64,000 nt of DNA. Source: Chrysomallon squamiferum (taxonomy: Eukaryota > Mollusca > Gastropoda > Neomphalida > Peltospiridae). A model generated the notes under the pieces. That model had not been told where the DNA came from and searched no databases. It saw only the letters and a program-made list of their open reading frames with translations. The stretch lies in assembly GCA_012295275.1 (NCBI GenBank), contig CM022665.1, forward strand, positions 41,412,152 through 41,476,151. Direction: 5' to 3'. A program made the translations under genes and the position numbers. This document shows, in pieces, positions 26,151-38,844 of the stretch (positions are counted from its first letter, which is position 1; every line of letters starts with the position of its first letter).

Positions 26151-26779
26151 CACTGAATCTGTTATACAGACATTATATAAACACAGATATACAAATTTCA
26201 TGTATACATATAAAAGTTGTTATTCCTGTGATTTTTTCTTAACTGTCTTTTTTCTGTGTTCTGTATTTTGTAACAGCACTGGGACATGGAATAATAAAAT
26301 ATTAGGGATTTTATTTTTTATTTGATCAGTTAATTTATTATTTCATTATCATCATGATCATAATCTTCATCATGATTATTAATAGAAGAAGAAATAGAAG
26401 TAGTCTGGTTGATGTACTGTAGATAAATTGTGTTTTTGTGTGACAGCACTTGAGTGACATGGCTGTCTCATCATTCAGTGCTAAGATGTTACATTATTAA
26501 CAAAAAAAAAAAAAAAATGACTATGTTTTCTTAAGAGACTATCCAATTTAATCCCTAATGGATATAAGCTGGATAACAAACACAAACAGAGTATATTGTT
26601 GAGTAAAAGTAGTCTTAAATTTTTTTTTTTTTAAAGTTCCTGTGTCAGACTTAAAGAGGTTTACTTTCTACTTTGGGTTAATCCATTGAAAAAAATGTCA
26701 AATTTGTCTGTAAAGAATTAGAAAATATATATTTTAAATATGGAGTCACATTTTAATTTTCTTTTTTGGTCTGTACATT

Positions 26780-26781
<2 letters not shown>

Positions 26782-26828
<47 letters not shown>
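26782..26828. repeat. (TG)n microsatellite
   Basis: A perfect TG run of more than 20 units. Confidence 0.96.
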
Positions 26829-27428
26829 TCAAATTTAAGGTAACTAATTTAGAAAAAAAAAAAAAATTTAGGAGGCATTCTTTGTTTTTCCTTATCTCTG
26901 TTATTCTAATTCTTTTTCTTTTTTTTTTTTTTTTTCTCAGTCTCTCCAAACCTAGTGCTCATCTCTGTTTTATACCTGTATCTCTCCATTTTTTTATAAA
27001 TCTCGCTCTTGTTTTATACCTCAGTCTCTCCATCACTGTAACATCTCTCTCTCTCTTTGATATCTTATTCTCTCCATCCTTATAACTGCTCCTTTATTTA
27101 CAAGTCATCCATTCCAGTTCATAACACACACCTTTACACAGCCAGCAAAACAGTGATAAATAGAGTATGCACCAAATAACAATAACCTTAACTCCAGATT
27201 TTAAGTGTGTCCAGCCTTGTCCATTCATCGTAAGACAATCAGTGTGGGTGTCCGCATTGCTATCTGGTGTGAGTCTGTGAGTTTCAGTATTCTCCACAGA
27301 CTGATCAACTCACCCAATTAGCACAGAACATCCTTATTAACACAGCTCACCCAGCATACAATGGCTAACAGTTTAATAGTCTGGTGACTACAGTGTTCAA
27401 TAGCTGTCAGTAATAAGAATAGTGTGGC

Positions 27429-28032
27429 TGCAGTACCCTCAGTATAGTGAAATAAATCCTGCAGTATACAGTGAGGATGTAGTAAAATAAATCCTGCAGT
27501 ATACAGTGAGGATGTAGTAAAATAAATCCTGCAGTATACAGTGAGGATGTAGTAAAATAAATCCTGCAGTATACAGTGAGGATGTAGTGAAATAAATCCT
27601 GCAGTATACAGTGAGGATGTAGTAAAATAAATCCTGCAGTATACAGTGAGGATATAGTAAAATAAATCCTGCAGTATGCAGTGAGGATGTAGTAAAATAA
27701 ATCCTGCAGTATGCAGTGAGGATGTAGTAAAATAAATCCTGCAGTATGCAGTGAGGATGTAGTAAAATAAATCCTGCAGTATACAGTGAGGATGTAGTAA
27801 AATAAATCCTGCAGTATGCAGTCACGATGTAGTAAAATAAATCCTGCAGTATGCAGTGAGGATGTAGTAAAATAAATCCTGCAGTATGCAGTCACGATGT
27901 AGTAAAATAAATCCTGCAGTATACAGTGAGGATGTAGTAAAATAAATCCTGCATTATGCAGTCACGATGTAGTAAAATAAATCCTGCAGTATACAATAAG
28001 GATATAGTAAAATCCTGCAGAATGTGGTAAAA
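27429..28032. repeat. 35-bp minisatellite, about 17 units
   Basis: Units begin GCAGTATACAGTGAGGATGT and recur every 35 bp from 27461 (27496, 27531 and so on to 27986). A diverged unit sits at each end. Variants are ATACA versus ATGCA and GTGAGG versus GTCACG. From 27811 to 27985 the GTCACG and GTGAGG variants alternate, giving a 70-bp higher-order period. A PstI-type CTGCAG occurs at most unit junctions. Because 35 is not a multiple of 3, one strand reads open in overlapping frames for long stretches; that is a consequence of the repeat and not a gene. Confidence 0.97.
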
Positions 28033-28424
28033 TATATTTTAACAATGTGGTCTAATGAATCGTGCAATATACAGTTAAAATTGAACATTATATTTTGTCT
28101 GCTGTTTAGTTTATTTTATGAAAGTATTAAATACATTTTGACTGCAGTACAGAGTGTAATAAGAGACATGCCATCACTATAATACTTTGTAAAAGTGCAT
28201 TAAAAGGTATATCACCTTCCTATTTATAGTGATCTCTGTAGATGATAGCCAAAGAACATCTTAAAATATTTACCTGGATTTTTGGGGGTTTAATTGTATT
28301 GATTTCATTAGATATTTATAGGTGATACTTAACCTTGGATTCCATGCATAGATTAGATGAGAGATTAATACTGTTTGTGTTGTTTGTAATGAAAAACAAA
28401 TTAATGTAATGTATATTGCCAAAG

Positions 28425-28560
28425 TGCGTGCGTGTGTGTGTATGTGTGTGCGTGTGTGTGTGTGTGTTGTGTGTGTGTGTGTTTGTGTTGTGTGCATGCG
28501 TGCTTGCATGTGTTTATGTGTAGTAGTAGTAGTAGTAGTAACTGTAGTATACTAGTAGTA
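28425..28560. repeat. (TG)n and (AGT)n microsatellites
   Basis: An interrupted TG/CG tract is followed at about 28520-28540 by (TAG)n. Confidence 0.9.
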
Positions 28561-28919
28561 GGGATGGTGGTATTTATATAAAAAAATATTAATTTTGTTT
28601 TTCATTATCTTCACATTTCATTTACACAACTCTTTATCTGGTTTGAAGCAATACATTCCATCTAAATACAGGGAACTGTCATAGTCCCCTGACAGTGCTA
28701 TTATTAGCTGTGTGATGACTGTTCAGAATAACTAAATGTGCCAGTAAGAAATTGTATTCATTCAAGAATAGGAAAAACAGGTACCAGATGTTTCATGACC
28801 AATCTATCAGTGGTCATGATATATATCATCAGTATGGTGCCCTGTGTTTAACCCACTTCTTTAACCTGCACTTTTTGTTTTAAAAACACACATCCATATA
28901 AATTATCTTCTAATATGTT

Positions 28920-29018
28920 ATTACATTCCCAATCCAGCCAGACCTCAGTTATTTACATAAGTGGTAGTGACACATTATGCTGATTCTGTCCAATGGAAAT
29001 AATATGTAAAAGATTCCA
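28920..29018 (+). mobile_element. Truncated SINE fragment
   Basis: ATTCCCAATCCAGCCAG near 28926 is followed at the expected spacing by GATTCTGTCCAATGGAA and TAAAAGATTCC. These correspond to the central body of the SINE family. The fragment ends at a (TG)n microsatellite. Confidence 0.5.
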
Positions 29019-29019
29019 A

Positions 29020-29064
<45 letters not shown>
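29020..29064. repeat. (TG)n microsatellite
   Basis: A perfect TG run abutting the 3' end of a SINE fragment. Confidence 0.95.
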
Positions 29065-29066
<2 letters not shown>

Positions 29067-29927
29067 CAGAACTTTTCTGTTAATTATTTTCATGACTAAA
29101 ATCATCATTGTAACTTGATAAGCTTTAATTCATATGCAGTATAGAATGTATTTCTATATGTGTGTTTGTATGTGTATCGTCATGCTTGTGTGTAATAAAG
29201 AATGTTCTGTTGTCTTGTGTATGTCTGATTAGACTTTGGACACACACATATTTCAGAAATGCACTGTTGCAGGAGTATAAAGCCCAATCATAACATCACA
29301 AATTTTAGATGTGGCTGACAAGACTTGAACATAGGTGACTGTGTGCATGTGTGCATGCATGCATGCATGTGTGTATTAAGATACTGTTTTCATTCATTCA
29401 TTCTTTCAGTAACATAATCATTATTAATTACTGTTAAAGAAATACCACTTACTGAGTTTGACATCAGATTTTGGCTTTGTTTATTTTCTTGTTATCAACA
29501 GATGTTTTATAACAATACATTGGTATATTTGACTTACATATCAGATTACTGAAATAATACTTACTAGATAAATAAATATAAAGAAACAGGTTCAGTTCTA
29601 GTGGATGTTAGAAGGGTCTTGAAGAAACAGCTACAGTTTGTTTGAATCATTTAATTTACTTAACACCAGGCATGTTAAATTATTTATGGTTTATTTTGAA
29701 ATGCTTTCTTTAATATTTAAAATTATATAATATGATAAACAGAGGTGAAAAGAATAAGAAAATAAAAATGATTGAAAGAAGAAAGAAAGAATGGGAAGTA
29801 AAGTTATGGACATGATGAAAGAATAAATTGAAAAAAGTAAGGATTGAGTGAAACTGCAAAGAAAGAATTTGAAACATAACAAACATCTCGTAATAAACTT
29901 TAACGAATCTTGATTATCATATTGTTA
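29065..29927. other. AT-rich sequence without a gene
   Basis: Includes TGCATGCA-type repeats near 29345-29375. Nothing else recognised. Confidence 0.55.
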
Positions 29928-30125
29928 AATACAGAAAAAGATAAATACTTAAAGAAAAAAAAAACTGAAGACAAATAAACTAAATAAGAGTTGCCAACCT
30001 AATCCACATACATAAATATGGTGGACTATTGAATACAGAGAAAGATAAATACTTAAGAAAAGAAACTGAAGACAAATTAATTAAATAAGGATTGCCAAGG
30101 TAACACACATACATAATTATGGTGA
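29928..30125. repeat. Two-copy tandem duplication, about 101 bp
   Basis: GATAAATACTTAA...GAAACTGAAGACAAAT and then GCCAA..ACATACATAA.TATGGTG occur in the same order starting near 29931 and near 30032. The copies differ by scattered substitutions and an A-tract length change. Confidence 0.88.
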
Positions 30126-30519
30126 CAATAAGCTGAACCCAGTGATGACCCAAAATATCCTTGACCAGAAATACAATTAGAAGAGGATCATGGTGGCTTT
30201 CACACACATACTATGTCTTCTGCCTCTGCAGCAGGTTATATTTTTGTTTTCCTTGATGACATTATGAGTTCCTGTGTTCACCACAGCAGAGGAAACCAGT
30301 ATGAAGTGCCACACTTAGTATTTGTTAAGAGCAGTTCTTCTGAGATTATTTGATCAACAGAATCGTCCAGCAAATACTGCTGCAAGACAGGCACTTTCTT
30401 CAAAATGTGTGTGTATGTGTGGGTGTGGGTTTGGGTTTGTGTGTTATGATGGCAATATCTTTGTGATAGGAACTAGAATATGTTATATGATTTAAGAGAT
30501 GAAAATCTTTAAAATAAAT

Positions 30520-30650
30520 AAATAAATAATACTAATACTACAACTACTACTAAAACTACTACTACTACTACTATTACTACTACTACTACTACTACTACTA
30601 TTACTACTACTACTACTACTACTACTATTACTACTACTACTACTAATAAT
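30520..30650. repeat. (ACT)n microsatellite
   Basis: A long ACT run with periodic ATT substitutions, which give a secondary period inside the array. Confidence 0.95.
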
Positions 30651-31316
30651 AACAATTTTAATAATTAAAAATTAATAACTTTTTCTTTAATTATACCCTT
30701 CAAGCTTTCTCTTTCTTTCTTTTATTAATTTGTCTGCTCATTCTTTTCAGATTGATTTTTCATCATTGCTTTTACTTAAAATGGTACATACGAGCTTTAA
30801 TTTATGAAAAACTCGAAATATTTTAATCTTAAAAATAATTCCATCTTCTTCAGAATTAATTCTTCCTAATGAAAATTATTTCTGCAGCATATGGCTGTAA
30901 CATGTATTTATCCATAAGGTTTTTTTTTTTCTTACTGTCTCTCTATTGTTATTTGATGTATGATAGATTTAGTTGCAAAAATACTTTTACACTTTAAATG
31001 TAATCACTGCTGTTAACATGAAGTAAGTACCCATGTCTTACAGCAAGTCGTAGCTAATTGTTATTGATTTATTGATTGATTTATTGATTCATTCATTCAT
31101 TCAAGCTGGTAGATGTCATGATTAAGTTTTATAAACAGGTGGAAATTTATCTGTCTGACTTTGATCTTTGAGTGTACTAGTTGTTTTTCCTTTGGTTGTG
31201 TATTCTCATTTTTTATATTTAAATTGTGCCTCTAGAGTAATAATGATGATGATGATGAAGGTGATAAAAAAATAAAAAATATTTTCTTATGAATGCTAAC
31301 AAAAATTTCATTATTG

Positions 31317-31320
<4 letters not shown>

Positions 31321-31404
<84 letters not shown>
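31321..31404. repeat. (GA)42 microsatellite
   Basis: An uninterrupted 84-bp GA tract. It is a perfect purine mirror repeat on this strand. Confidence 0.98.
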
Positions 31405-31409
<5 letters not shown>

Positions 31410-32436
31410 AAATAAAGCAAGATCTAAAAGAACAAGGTTTCTGTTCCAGTCAAACAATCCATATAAACAGTTTATGAACTGATCTGTATAGAAGTTTATC
31501 TGCTGCTAGCTGACCAGAGTAACCCATGGAGTAGTAGCCAGGTTTTGGTTGAATGTTTTTGGGGCATTGTTTTTTTTTCTTTCTTTCTTTCCCTCGTATG
31601 TCTCAAAGCTTGATATTAAATTAAATTGAAATACTATTGAATATTAATTTATTAATTTTATTACTCGCAGTCTGATGGACATATTTAATCTCACATAATC
31701 TAGGTAATAATAATGTTAATAGCTGATCCACAAATCATGAATGTGATGATATTATTAACCCGTACTTAAGATACTATCTTGTTTACCATGTAATGTACAT
31801 ATAGTTAATCCACATGGAACTCAACTTCATTATTTTCAGATTAAACCCTGACATCAGGATTTTTTTGTTTTTTTAATTTTATTTTATTACTTTCTTCATG
31901 TATAATGGTAATGGCTACATCGAGTGTGTGAATAATAAAAATTAATATTAGAGAAACCTCTAGAAATGATCTGTGAATGAACCGTTCCTGATTGTTAATT
32001 CCACTGATATTAGATTTTATCACAAAGAAAAGTAATTAAGTTTCTTTAATATATACACACATGCACATATATGCATACAAAGAAATATGCACACTGTAAA
32101 CAAAATATTCTGTAGCTGGAAACAAACAGGTCTTGAGAAAGGAATGAAATCATAGGAATTATTTATTAACAGTATAATTATTTTCACTGGAGCATCCCAA
32201 AAGGCAAAGCATTTGTTTCATATTTCTTTATATTCATCACGGCTTACTGAAACTGGAATTCTCTTAAGTTAACAGAAATTTAATTTTGCAGGAGACTTCA
32301 TCCCTGATGATTCCATGTTTCTTGTCTGAACACAAGAGTAATTCTGTTAATAATCAACTTAAAATAACCAATTTTTTGTTTTATTAATTTAATAATATTT
32401 TTTTAAATTTTATTATCTTTTTCTTGTTGTTGTAAC

Positions 32437-32498
<62 letters not shown>

Positions 32499-33312
32499 GT
32501 CCTTGTGTTGTTGGTTTTTTGGGTGTTTTTGTTGCTTTTTCTTTGTTTTTGTTTTTTCCGCTTTTTTTTTTAAAAGATAAATTATATTACTTCACCTAAA
32601 ATACTTTGAACAATTCACATTGTGCATGTCCTAATTTTAATGAGGTTTTATTCAAGTATTTTAAAAACAAGCATACTGAAGGTTTCTTTCGAGTCTAATA
32701 ACAAAAAAAAATTACAGCAAGCATTACCTAGGCCTCACTTTTGATATTTCATTTGAATCTAAACACGACTAGACATAGCTTAGTGAAATAAAACATAATA
32801 TTTCCTGTAATTTTTACAGCCAGATTTATTTCCTGTAAATTTAATCACTTTAATTGTCAAGACCAAATACATTACTGTTACTTCTGAGACTGCTCTTAAT
32901 ATTATCATTATTATAATTACCACTATAGCCATCGCAGCTGATACTACTAATACTATTAATATTACTAATTTTACTGCTGTAATTATAAATTACAACTAAG
33001 ATTTTTATCTGTTACTACTACTGCTACTGGAGCAGCTTTAGCCCAAGGGCCTGATGATTCATAAGATCAGTCCTCAGTACACCAATTAAGCCAGGTCTTG
33101 ATATAAGTGAGTATTTTTGTACTTGCTCTTCTAGAAGGACACTAATAATGTGTTTACATTTTGCATACAAACTGTATCATTTTGAGGCATTAATACAAAC
33201 TCTTCATATTTTAATTAACTGAAAGCAACACACAAATTTATTATTTTTGTCTACCATGCAACTTAGAATTTAAGATCAGAAGGTATTATTATTTTTTTTT
33301 TTTTTTCCTTTC

Positions 33313-33347
<35 letters not shown>

Positions 33348-34179
33348 AAATGTCCAAAATAAAGTGAGTGAGAGAGTGAATGAGTGAAAAAGTATGCAGT
33401 CTCTTTTAGGGATATTTCCTGAACCTGATAAATACTTGCCTGGTGGTTTGGATTGGAAAATGGTCTGAATACTGTGCCAAGCAAAATAGAATGTCTAAAA
33501 TGGCTCCAATACTCAGCCACTGATCTGTCATGCTGAATGTCCTGTCCAGATGTGTAAAGTTTAAATCTGAATGGTTTAAAATCAGCATGTTTAAACTCAC
33601 AGAAAACAGAATTATATTAAAATGCAATTTTTAAAATTAAAAAGTACAATGTGATTGACATGTGTTAAACCATCCAGGCACAGACAGATCTTATCAACAA
33701 CTGTTATTACTCTATGATCCAAACTCTTTTCATATTTGTTATTAGACCAGTTTGATTCTCAGAATTTCATTTTTAACTTAATTTAGTCAGAGAAAAGCTG
33801 TAAAAGTTTGCTTTGGAAATCCTGACTGTAAACAGTTAATTTGGTCATTATAATGTTTGTCCAGGTTAACATTTTTGATGTCAGTTGAGATGGAGAGATT
33901 CTCTTGAAATGTCTTCATACAGCCTGGCAGCTCTTTTTAAATTTGATTCTTACTTTCCAGTAAGACAATTTTATCTTTTCTATTCCATTACCGTGTGCAT
34001 GTGAATGAGCGTATATTTGTCTGTACGATTATATTAACATAGCAGCTTTGTCATAATTTTATTTGGTATTTGATTCCAATGAATAATTGATAAGAGTCCA
34101 GCTTCTGAATTTAATATGGAAAGAACACTTTGTCTCAAGATGGAATTCTGCTGGCAAGGATATCAAAGTGCTCCTGTAC
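31405..34179. other. AT-rich sequence without a gene
   Basis: Apart from the ATT/ATTT tract, it contains poly-T near 33290-33345 and ordinary unique sequence (33360-34170) without recognisable genes. Confidence 0.5.
32430..32500. repeat. (ATT)n(ATTT)n microsatellite
   Basis: An ATT run of more than ten units passes directly into a TTTA run. Confidence 0.93.
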
Positions 34180-34430
34180 CACATGGCAAGAGAGACACTA
34201 CAAGAAAAAAATTAGGTTATTTTAGGAGCAGGTGGCACTTCACTGTAATCACTCAGTTATTTCCCATTCTGGCTCGTGTCTCAGAAATAGAATAACAAAG
34301 GCACTGGTGTATGCTCTCCTGTGTCTGGGTCAGTGTATATCACAAATAATAATTTATAAGAAGTTCTGAAGTGTGAGTCTTTTACTCAGAATCATTACCA
34401 TACCAATACCATTTTTACCATCTAATGCTA
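34180..34430 (+). mobile_element. Decayed SINE carrying a CTCF-like motif
   Basis: TTATTTCCCATTCTGGCTC near 34257 is followed by AACAAAGGCACTGGTGTATG and CTCCTGTGTCTGGG at the family spacing, then ATTACCATACC near 34394. Upstream sequence probably includes the degraded head. A CTCF-like 15-mer (34225-34239) lies in or just before the element. Confidence 0.6.
34225..34239 (+). promoter_or_regulatory. Weaker CTCF-like motif
   Basis: GGAGCAGGTGGCACT matches the consensus at 13 of 15 positions, with an intact AGGTGGCAC core. It lies in or beside a decayed SINE. It has the same orientation as the site at 52.7 kb. Confidence 0.35.
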
Positions 34431-35600
34431 GTCAGATATGTTGGGACATTATGCAGCAAATATTCATTTATGCTTTCATAATTTTAGAAAACAGAAAAAA
34501 TAAACAATGTGATTATCATAAAAAAATAATATCACATTATTATGTCTTTTTTTTCTTCTCAAAATTACATTAACAAGAATTAGTACCTATTGTTGCTGTT
34601 TTTGTTTTGTTGTTATTGTTATTTAATTATTATTTAATTGTTTCTTTTTGCCAATTTTACAGAAACTTCTTTTTCTTAAACACATGTACTTAAGCAATGT
34701 AAATACCTGTCGTTACATACATGTTAGATCAAAACCAGTTTCATAAACATTGTTCTATATGTGTGACACTTAATAAGACTAAAGTTGAAAGATATTAAAT
34801 ATTAAGTAAATATTATTTATTCCATTCATTTTGTTTGGAAAAATAACAAATTATAATGCATGTCCTATTTACAGCATAATGGTTGATCTTTGATAGGGGA
34901 GATTATCTGTTATGTTTGTAATGATAACTAAAACTCAGTCTGTTGAGATCATTGTGTATTATGAATAATAACTTTGGGGTTTCAGTTGTATTGCTTTAAT
35001 AAATATTAATCTTTCAGGTAAGACAGCTCTGTGGGTTTTTTTTTTATGAGAAATGGATATTTATTTCAGGAAGGGGATCGGTTCTTTTAAAAGCAGTTTT
35101 TAGTTCTAGAGATGAATCTATGTCCACTGAATGGTTAGGGTAGTAATTCGATGATGTCCATTGATTATACAGCCATTATTGTTAACCTGTGAATGACAGT
35201 CAGTCATTTATAGCAGTTATTAGTGTTAGAAATCTTTCATTTAGATCAGACATGTCAGTTGTTAAGTATATGGTGTAAAATAACAGGGGTTTTTGCAGTG
35301 CAGAGACTAGTTATAGCAGTATCATTCGGACCAAGAACTGATCTTGTCACAAGAAGCACACAAATATACACAGACACACACAAATACACACACACACACA
35401 TACACACACACACACACTCAAGCATTCCAGATAGAAATCCTGATATACATATGACTAGTTTTATTATTTTTCCCCATTTTTTTTCTTCATATTTTAAAAC
35501 ATTTTCTGATAACTGCATGGATACGTAATTCCTACATATTTATTTTTTCAAATGGCCTTCAAGAAGTGATTTTTATATTTTTTTTTTTTTGCTCCTTCCA
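34431..35600. other. AT-rich sequence without a gene
   Basis: An (AC)n-rich stretch at about 35360-35417 creates open frames on both strands that are not genes. Nothing else recognised. Confidence 0.55.
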
Positions 35601-35830
35601 CTAAATGGAATTTCTTCATTTATTTATAACTCAGCATGCGAGAATGTGGCACCTGCTGGTTGACAAGCGACAGCAGTAAGCAGCAGGACATGTCAGTGAT
35701 TGCCTGACGACATTTACAGAGGTGTACACCTAGATGTCTTTCTCACTGGTTTCCTCCAACTCCCCATGCAGTGACAGTATGTGCTTTGAGGTGTTTATTT
35801 CCAAAAATCATTGATTTACTTCCATGCCAG
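35601..35830. other. Complex non-coding island 8
   Basis: Complex sequence with CpGs. On the minus strand, 35645-35659 matches the CTCF consensus at 13 of 15 positions but misses a core G. No open frame. Confidence 0.35.
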
Positions 35831-35879
35831 CCCTTTTGTAGTTGTAGTTGTCTGATTTCTTCAACACATTATCTGGTTT

Positions 35880-36330
35880 GAAGTCTTGAGTCCCTTGATA
35901 AATGATTGTATTTTTTTTTTTTTTTTTTTGTGGGGAGGGGGGTTGACAAAATAGTCTGTTATTGTGTAACAGTTGATTATAATGTTCAGTTTCAAAGTTA
36001 CCTGGTAAATGATATTTAGATATTTTGGGTTTGACAAAATAATGTTTTGTTGCTGTCTTTTACAAATGATTATAATGCTTGGTTTCAGAGTCACCTGATA
36101 AATGATTTTAGGTGGGGTTTTTTTTTGGTTTGATGAAATAATGTTTTATGGCTTTACAAATTGAATATAATGTTTGGTTTTCAAGTTACCTGATAAATGA
36201 TTTTGGTATATTCAGTTTCTAAATAATGTTTTTTGACGAAATAAATTTGTTTTAAAACAATTATAAATATATATAAATTGATAAAAAATTTTAAAGTTTT
36301 AAATTGGATGGTAAATGATATTTTTTTTGA
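35880..36330. repeat. Decayed tandem array, about 95-115-bp units
   Basis: ACCTGATAAATGATTTT variants occur near 35890, 36000, 36093, 36189 and 36304. Between them lie GACAAAATAATGTTTT and GATTATAATGTTTGGTTTC blocks in constant order. Confidence 0.87.
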
Positions 36331-36609
36331 TTTGTAAACAATCAGGTTTGCTGGAAAAATAACATTATTTATAATTTAAATATTAGAATTAATTTTGTCA
36401 ACAAAAACCGAACCCACATTGAATTATTTACTGACACTAATTAAAGTTAAATATCAGTATTAATGACTGAGAAATAAAAGAAAATAATCATTTGATTTTT
36501 AAGTTAAAAGGAAACAAAAAATATTAAAAATAGAAAAATAAATTTAATAAATAATAAAATAAATAAATTAATAAATAATAAAAAAAGAACCCCTTTATTG
36601 ATCTTTCTT

Positions 36610-36768
36610 GTAGTTAAATACATGATAATTATGTTGTGTTAATTTTAACCTTTCACAACAGACAAAAACTAAAACGACAAATCCCGCGAATTTGTTCTCA
36701 AATTAAATACATGCACCAATCAGCAATGACCATCTATATGTAAATTGTTTGAATCGTGTAGCTAGTTA
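36610..36768 (-). repeat. Copy B of a near-identical inverted pair
   Basis: This is the reverse-oriented partner of the element at 1.48-1.64 kb. The perfect core is 36689-36761 and looser homology reaches about 36610. Beyond 36768 it is bounded by (AACT)n and an A-rich stretch, which could be a tail of a short transposon. The other copy instead continues into complex sequence on that side. Confidence 0.92.
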
Positions 36769-37395
36769 ATAACTAACTAACTAACTAGATAAATAAAAAT
36801 ATACAGAAAAATAAAAAAGCTACTTTACTCAAATTACTGTTGATAGTGAAGTTTAATAGTGAGTTGGCGCCATCAAAGGATTGACAAAAATGTAACAAAA
36901 ATTTGCCGTAGGCAGACAACTATATGCTTATGATCTTTTAATGTATGTTGTTTATTTAATATTTGCCATCTTAGTCTGAGAGACAAATACTGTCCTTTTT
37001 TTTTATTAAAAGAAAGAAAAAAAAATGTTTTCAACAATCAACTCTAATTTTTGTCATATTTCAGTGTTATATCTTGTGTTGTATGTTAATAAATTGCTGA
37101 AGAAACCATTTTTTTGCATGAATGGTTTGGTGAACTGAAGCATTCTAGATGCTTGTGAAGAATTATTGACCAATTTCTTTTTTTTTTTTTTGTTTTTTTT
37201 TTTATGACAACATTAATAGTGAAAAATAAAATGGAAGAAAGAAGACAAAAATGACAAAAAAACAAAACAAGTTAAACAAAAAATCTAAACAAAGAAGAAA
37301 GAAAGAAAGAAAATATATATATAAAAGAATAAAGGTATACTTTACGTAAACAAATCATGTTATTTTCTGAAATGTTCCTGTAAAATGCACTTATC

Positions 37396-37433
<38 letters not shown>

Positions 37434-38844
37434 CAAATATAATCTTAGTATTTCCTGATGTATGCACTTAATAAATATTTATCTGAAAAAACTAATTATT
37501 GTTCTTAGGAAATCTTTAGCAAGGAAAATAAAATAAAAATATAACAGCAAAATATATATATATATAAAATAGGAAAGTGGAGATACAATATCTTCATATT
37601 GTAAATTATAAAAATGGTATAGAACATAAATTTCAACAAAATCTTCAATCATAACCATCATCATGGATAATAATATACACATAATACCAATACCAGTATC
37701 TATATTTTTGTTTGTTGAAAACAAATGATACATTTAATATCCTGAATTATTCAGTTTTACAAAAATAATTCCAAAATGTATCCATTCATAATTATTACCA
37801 TGGATAATACTGAGTATAACACCATGTTTCTCTTTGTCAAAAAACGATTATAATGTTAATGTTCTGAATTTTTCATTTATCTTATTTATTTATTTATTTT
37901 TAGTTAAAAATAAATTTAAGAATTTATCATTATGAAGACATTTTTAAAAACCAAAATGAATACTGAATTTTTCATCATTATCTTATTTATTTGTTTATTT
38001 TTGGTTAAAAAAAATAAATTTAAGAAATGTATCATTTTTAAAAACCAAAATATTTGAAATTTTTATTTATAACATTTGTTTATAACATGCATTGACATTA
38101 CAAGTTTATCTATGTAATAAATAAAATCAGTGTGATACAATATAGAGCACAGTGACTTTACATATTGTTCTCTGCCAGTGAGTAAAATTCATCACTATTT
38201 ATCTGTTAAGACCGCAGATTGATGGTTTGGCTGAAGTTACCAGTCAGACTAAGAGTTAATTTTCGGTTTTATGTGACACAAAATGGAAATGAAATGTAAC
38301 AGACATCATTTGTTTTTTTTTCTTTTCCATGTTGGCATTTGTATTGCGCAGCTTAGTCGTTCGTTTTTTGTTTTAATTTCTTTAAAAAACGGAACCAGAA
38401 AAAAATATATAAAAATAAAATATTTAATTTAAATTTTTAATTTTTTTTTAAATTAATTTAAGGATTATTGTAATTTTAATCCTTTTAAAGCTTTTCAGCT
38501 GACATGAGCTAGCCAGAATGAATACAGGGGTGGTATTATGGGTTCCTGGGATAACAACAGCAACAACAACAACAACAACAACAATTACAATACAAAATAA
38601 AAATCTTTATGAACATCACATCACTGGCTGAACAGACATTTGTACTAAAGATGGTGACAGACACATTTTGTTCAAACACATGTAATAATTCATGTTGGAT
38701 ATAATTATTAGTACATTTTTTTTTATTGTAATTGTCCAAATTTTGTCATTGCAAAAATGGGTTGAAATTTGTCGTTATGTTTTGAGATTGTTTTTCTTCT
38801 GTTGTTTCCTTGAAAAGAAAAACAAAAATATCTATATTTGCCTA
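36769..38844. other. AT-rich sequence without a gene
   Basis: Besides the duplications at 37.6-38.1 kb it contains a long T tract near 37399-37429 and a CAA run at about 38559-38584. No gene recognised. Confidence 0.55.
37637..38060. repeat. Two adjacent decayed duplications
   Basis: One block with CATAATTATTACCATGGATA-type sequence and an ATAATAC..CATTTAATATCCTGAATT-like end occurs twice (about 37650-37760 and 37775-37875). A second block of about 100 bp, TTTTTCATTTATCTTATTTA through AAAAACCAAAAT, also occurs twice (about 37868-37963 and 37966-38060). Confidence 0.75.

Larger units (their letters stand above)
25961..27428. other. Microsatellite-rich AT sequence without a gene
   Basis: Besides the two (TG)n tracts it holds a pyrimidine-rich part (26900-27090) and unassigned unique sequence at 27095-27425. 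Confidence 0.55.

Noticed and set aside
26077-27085. Open frames with long VCV or LSL runs, and similar ones at 12.6, 31.3, 39.3 and 42.3 kb
   Set aside because: They are translations of (TG)n, (GA)n, (CT)n and (CTGT)n microsatellites or of adjoining low-complexity pyrimidine-rich sequence.
27407-27895. Long open frames (162 and 128 codons) on the minus strand
   Set aside because: They are translations of the 35-bp minisatellite in shifted frames. The repeated peptide follows from the unit lacking stops and gives no evidence of a protein.
27429-28032. CRISPR-like array
   Set aside because: The units are contiguous with no unique spacers, and the context is animal nuclear DNA.
35645-35659. 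Minus-strand CTCF-like 15-mer
   Set aside because: It matches 13 of 15 positions but misses a core G that contributes most to binding. Mentioned in the island entry and not called.
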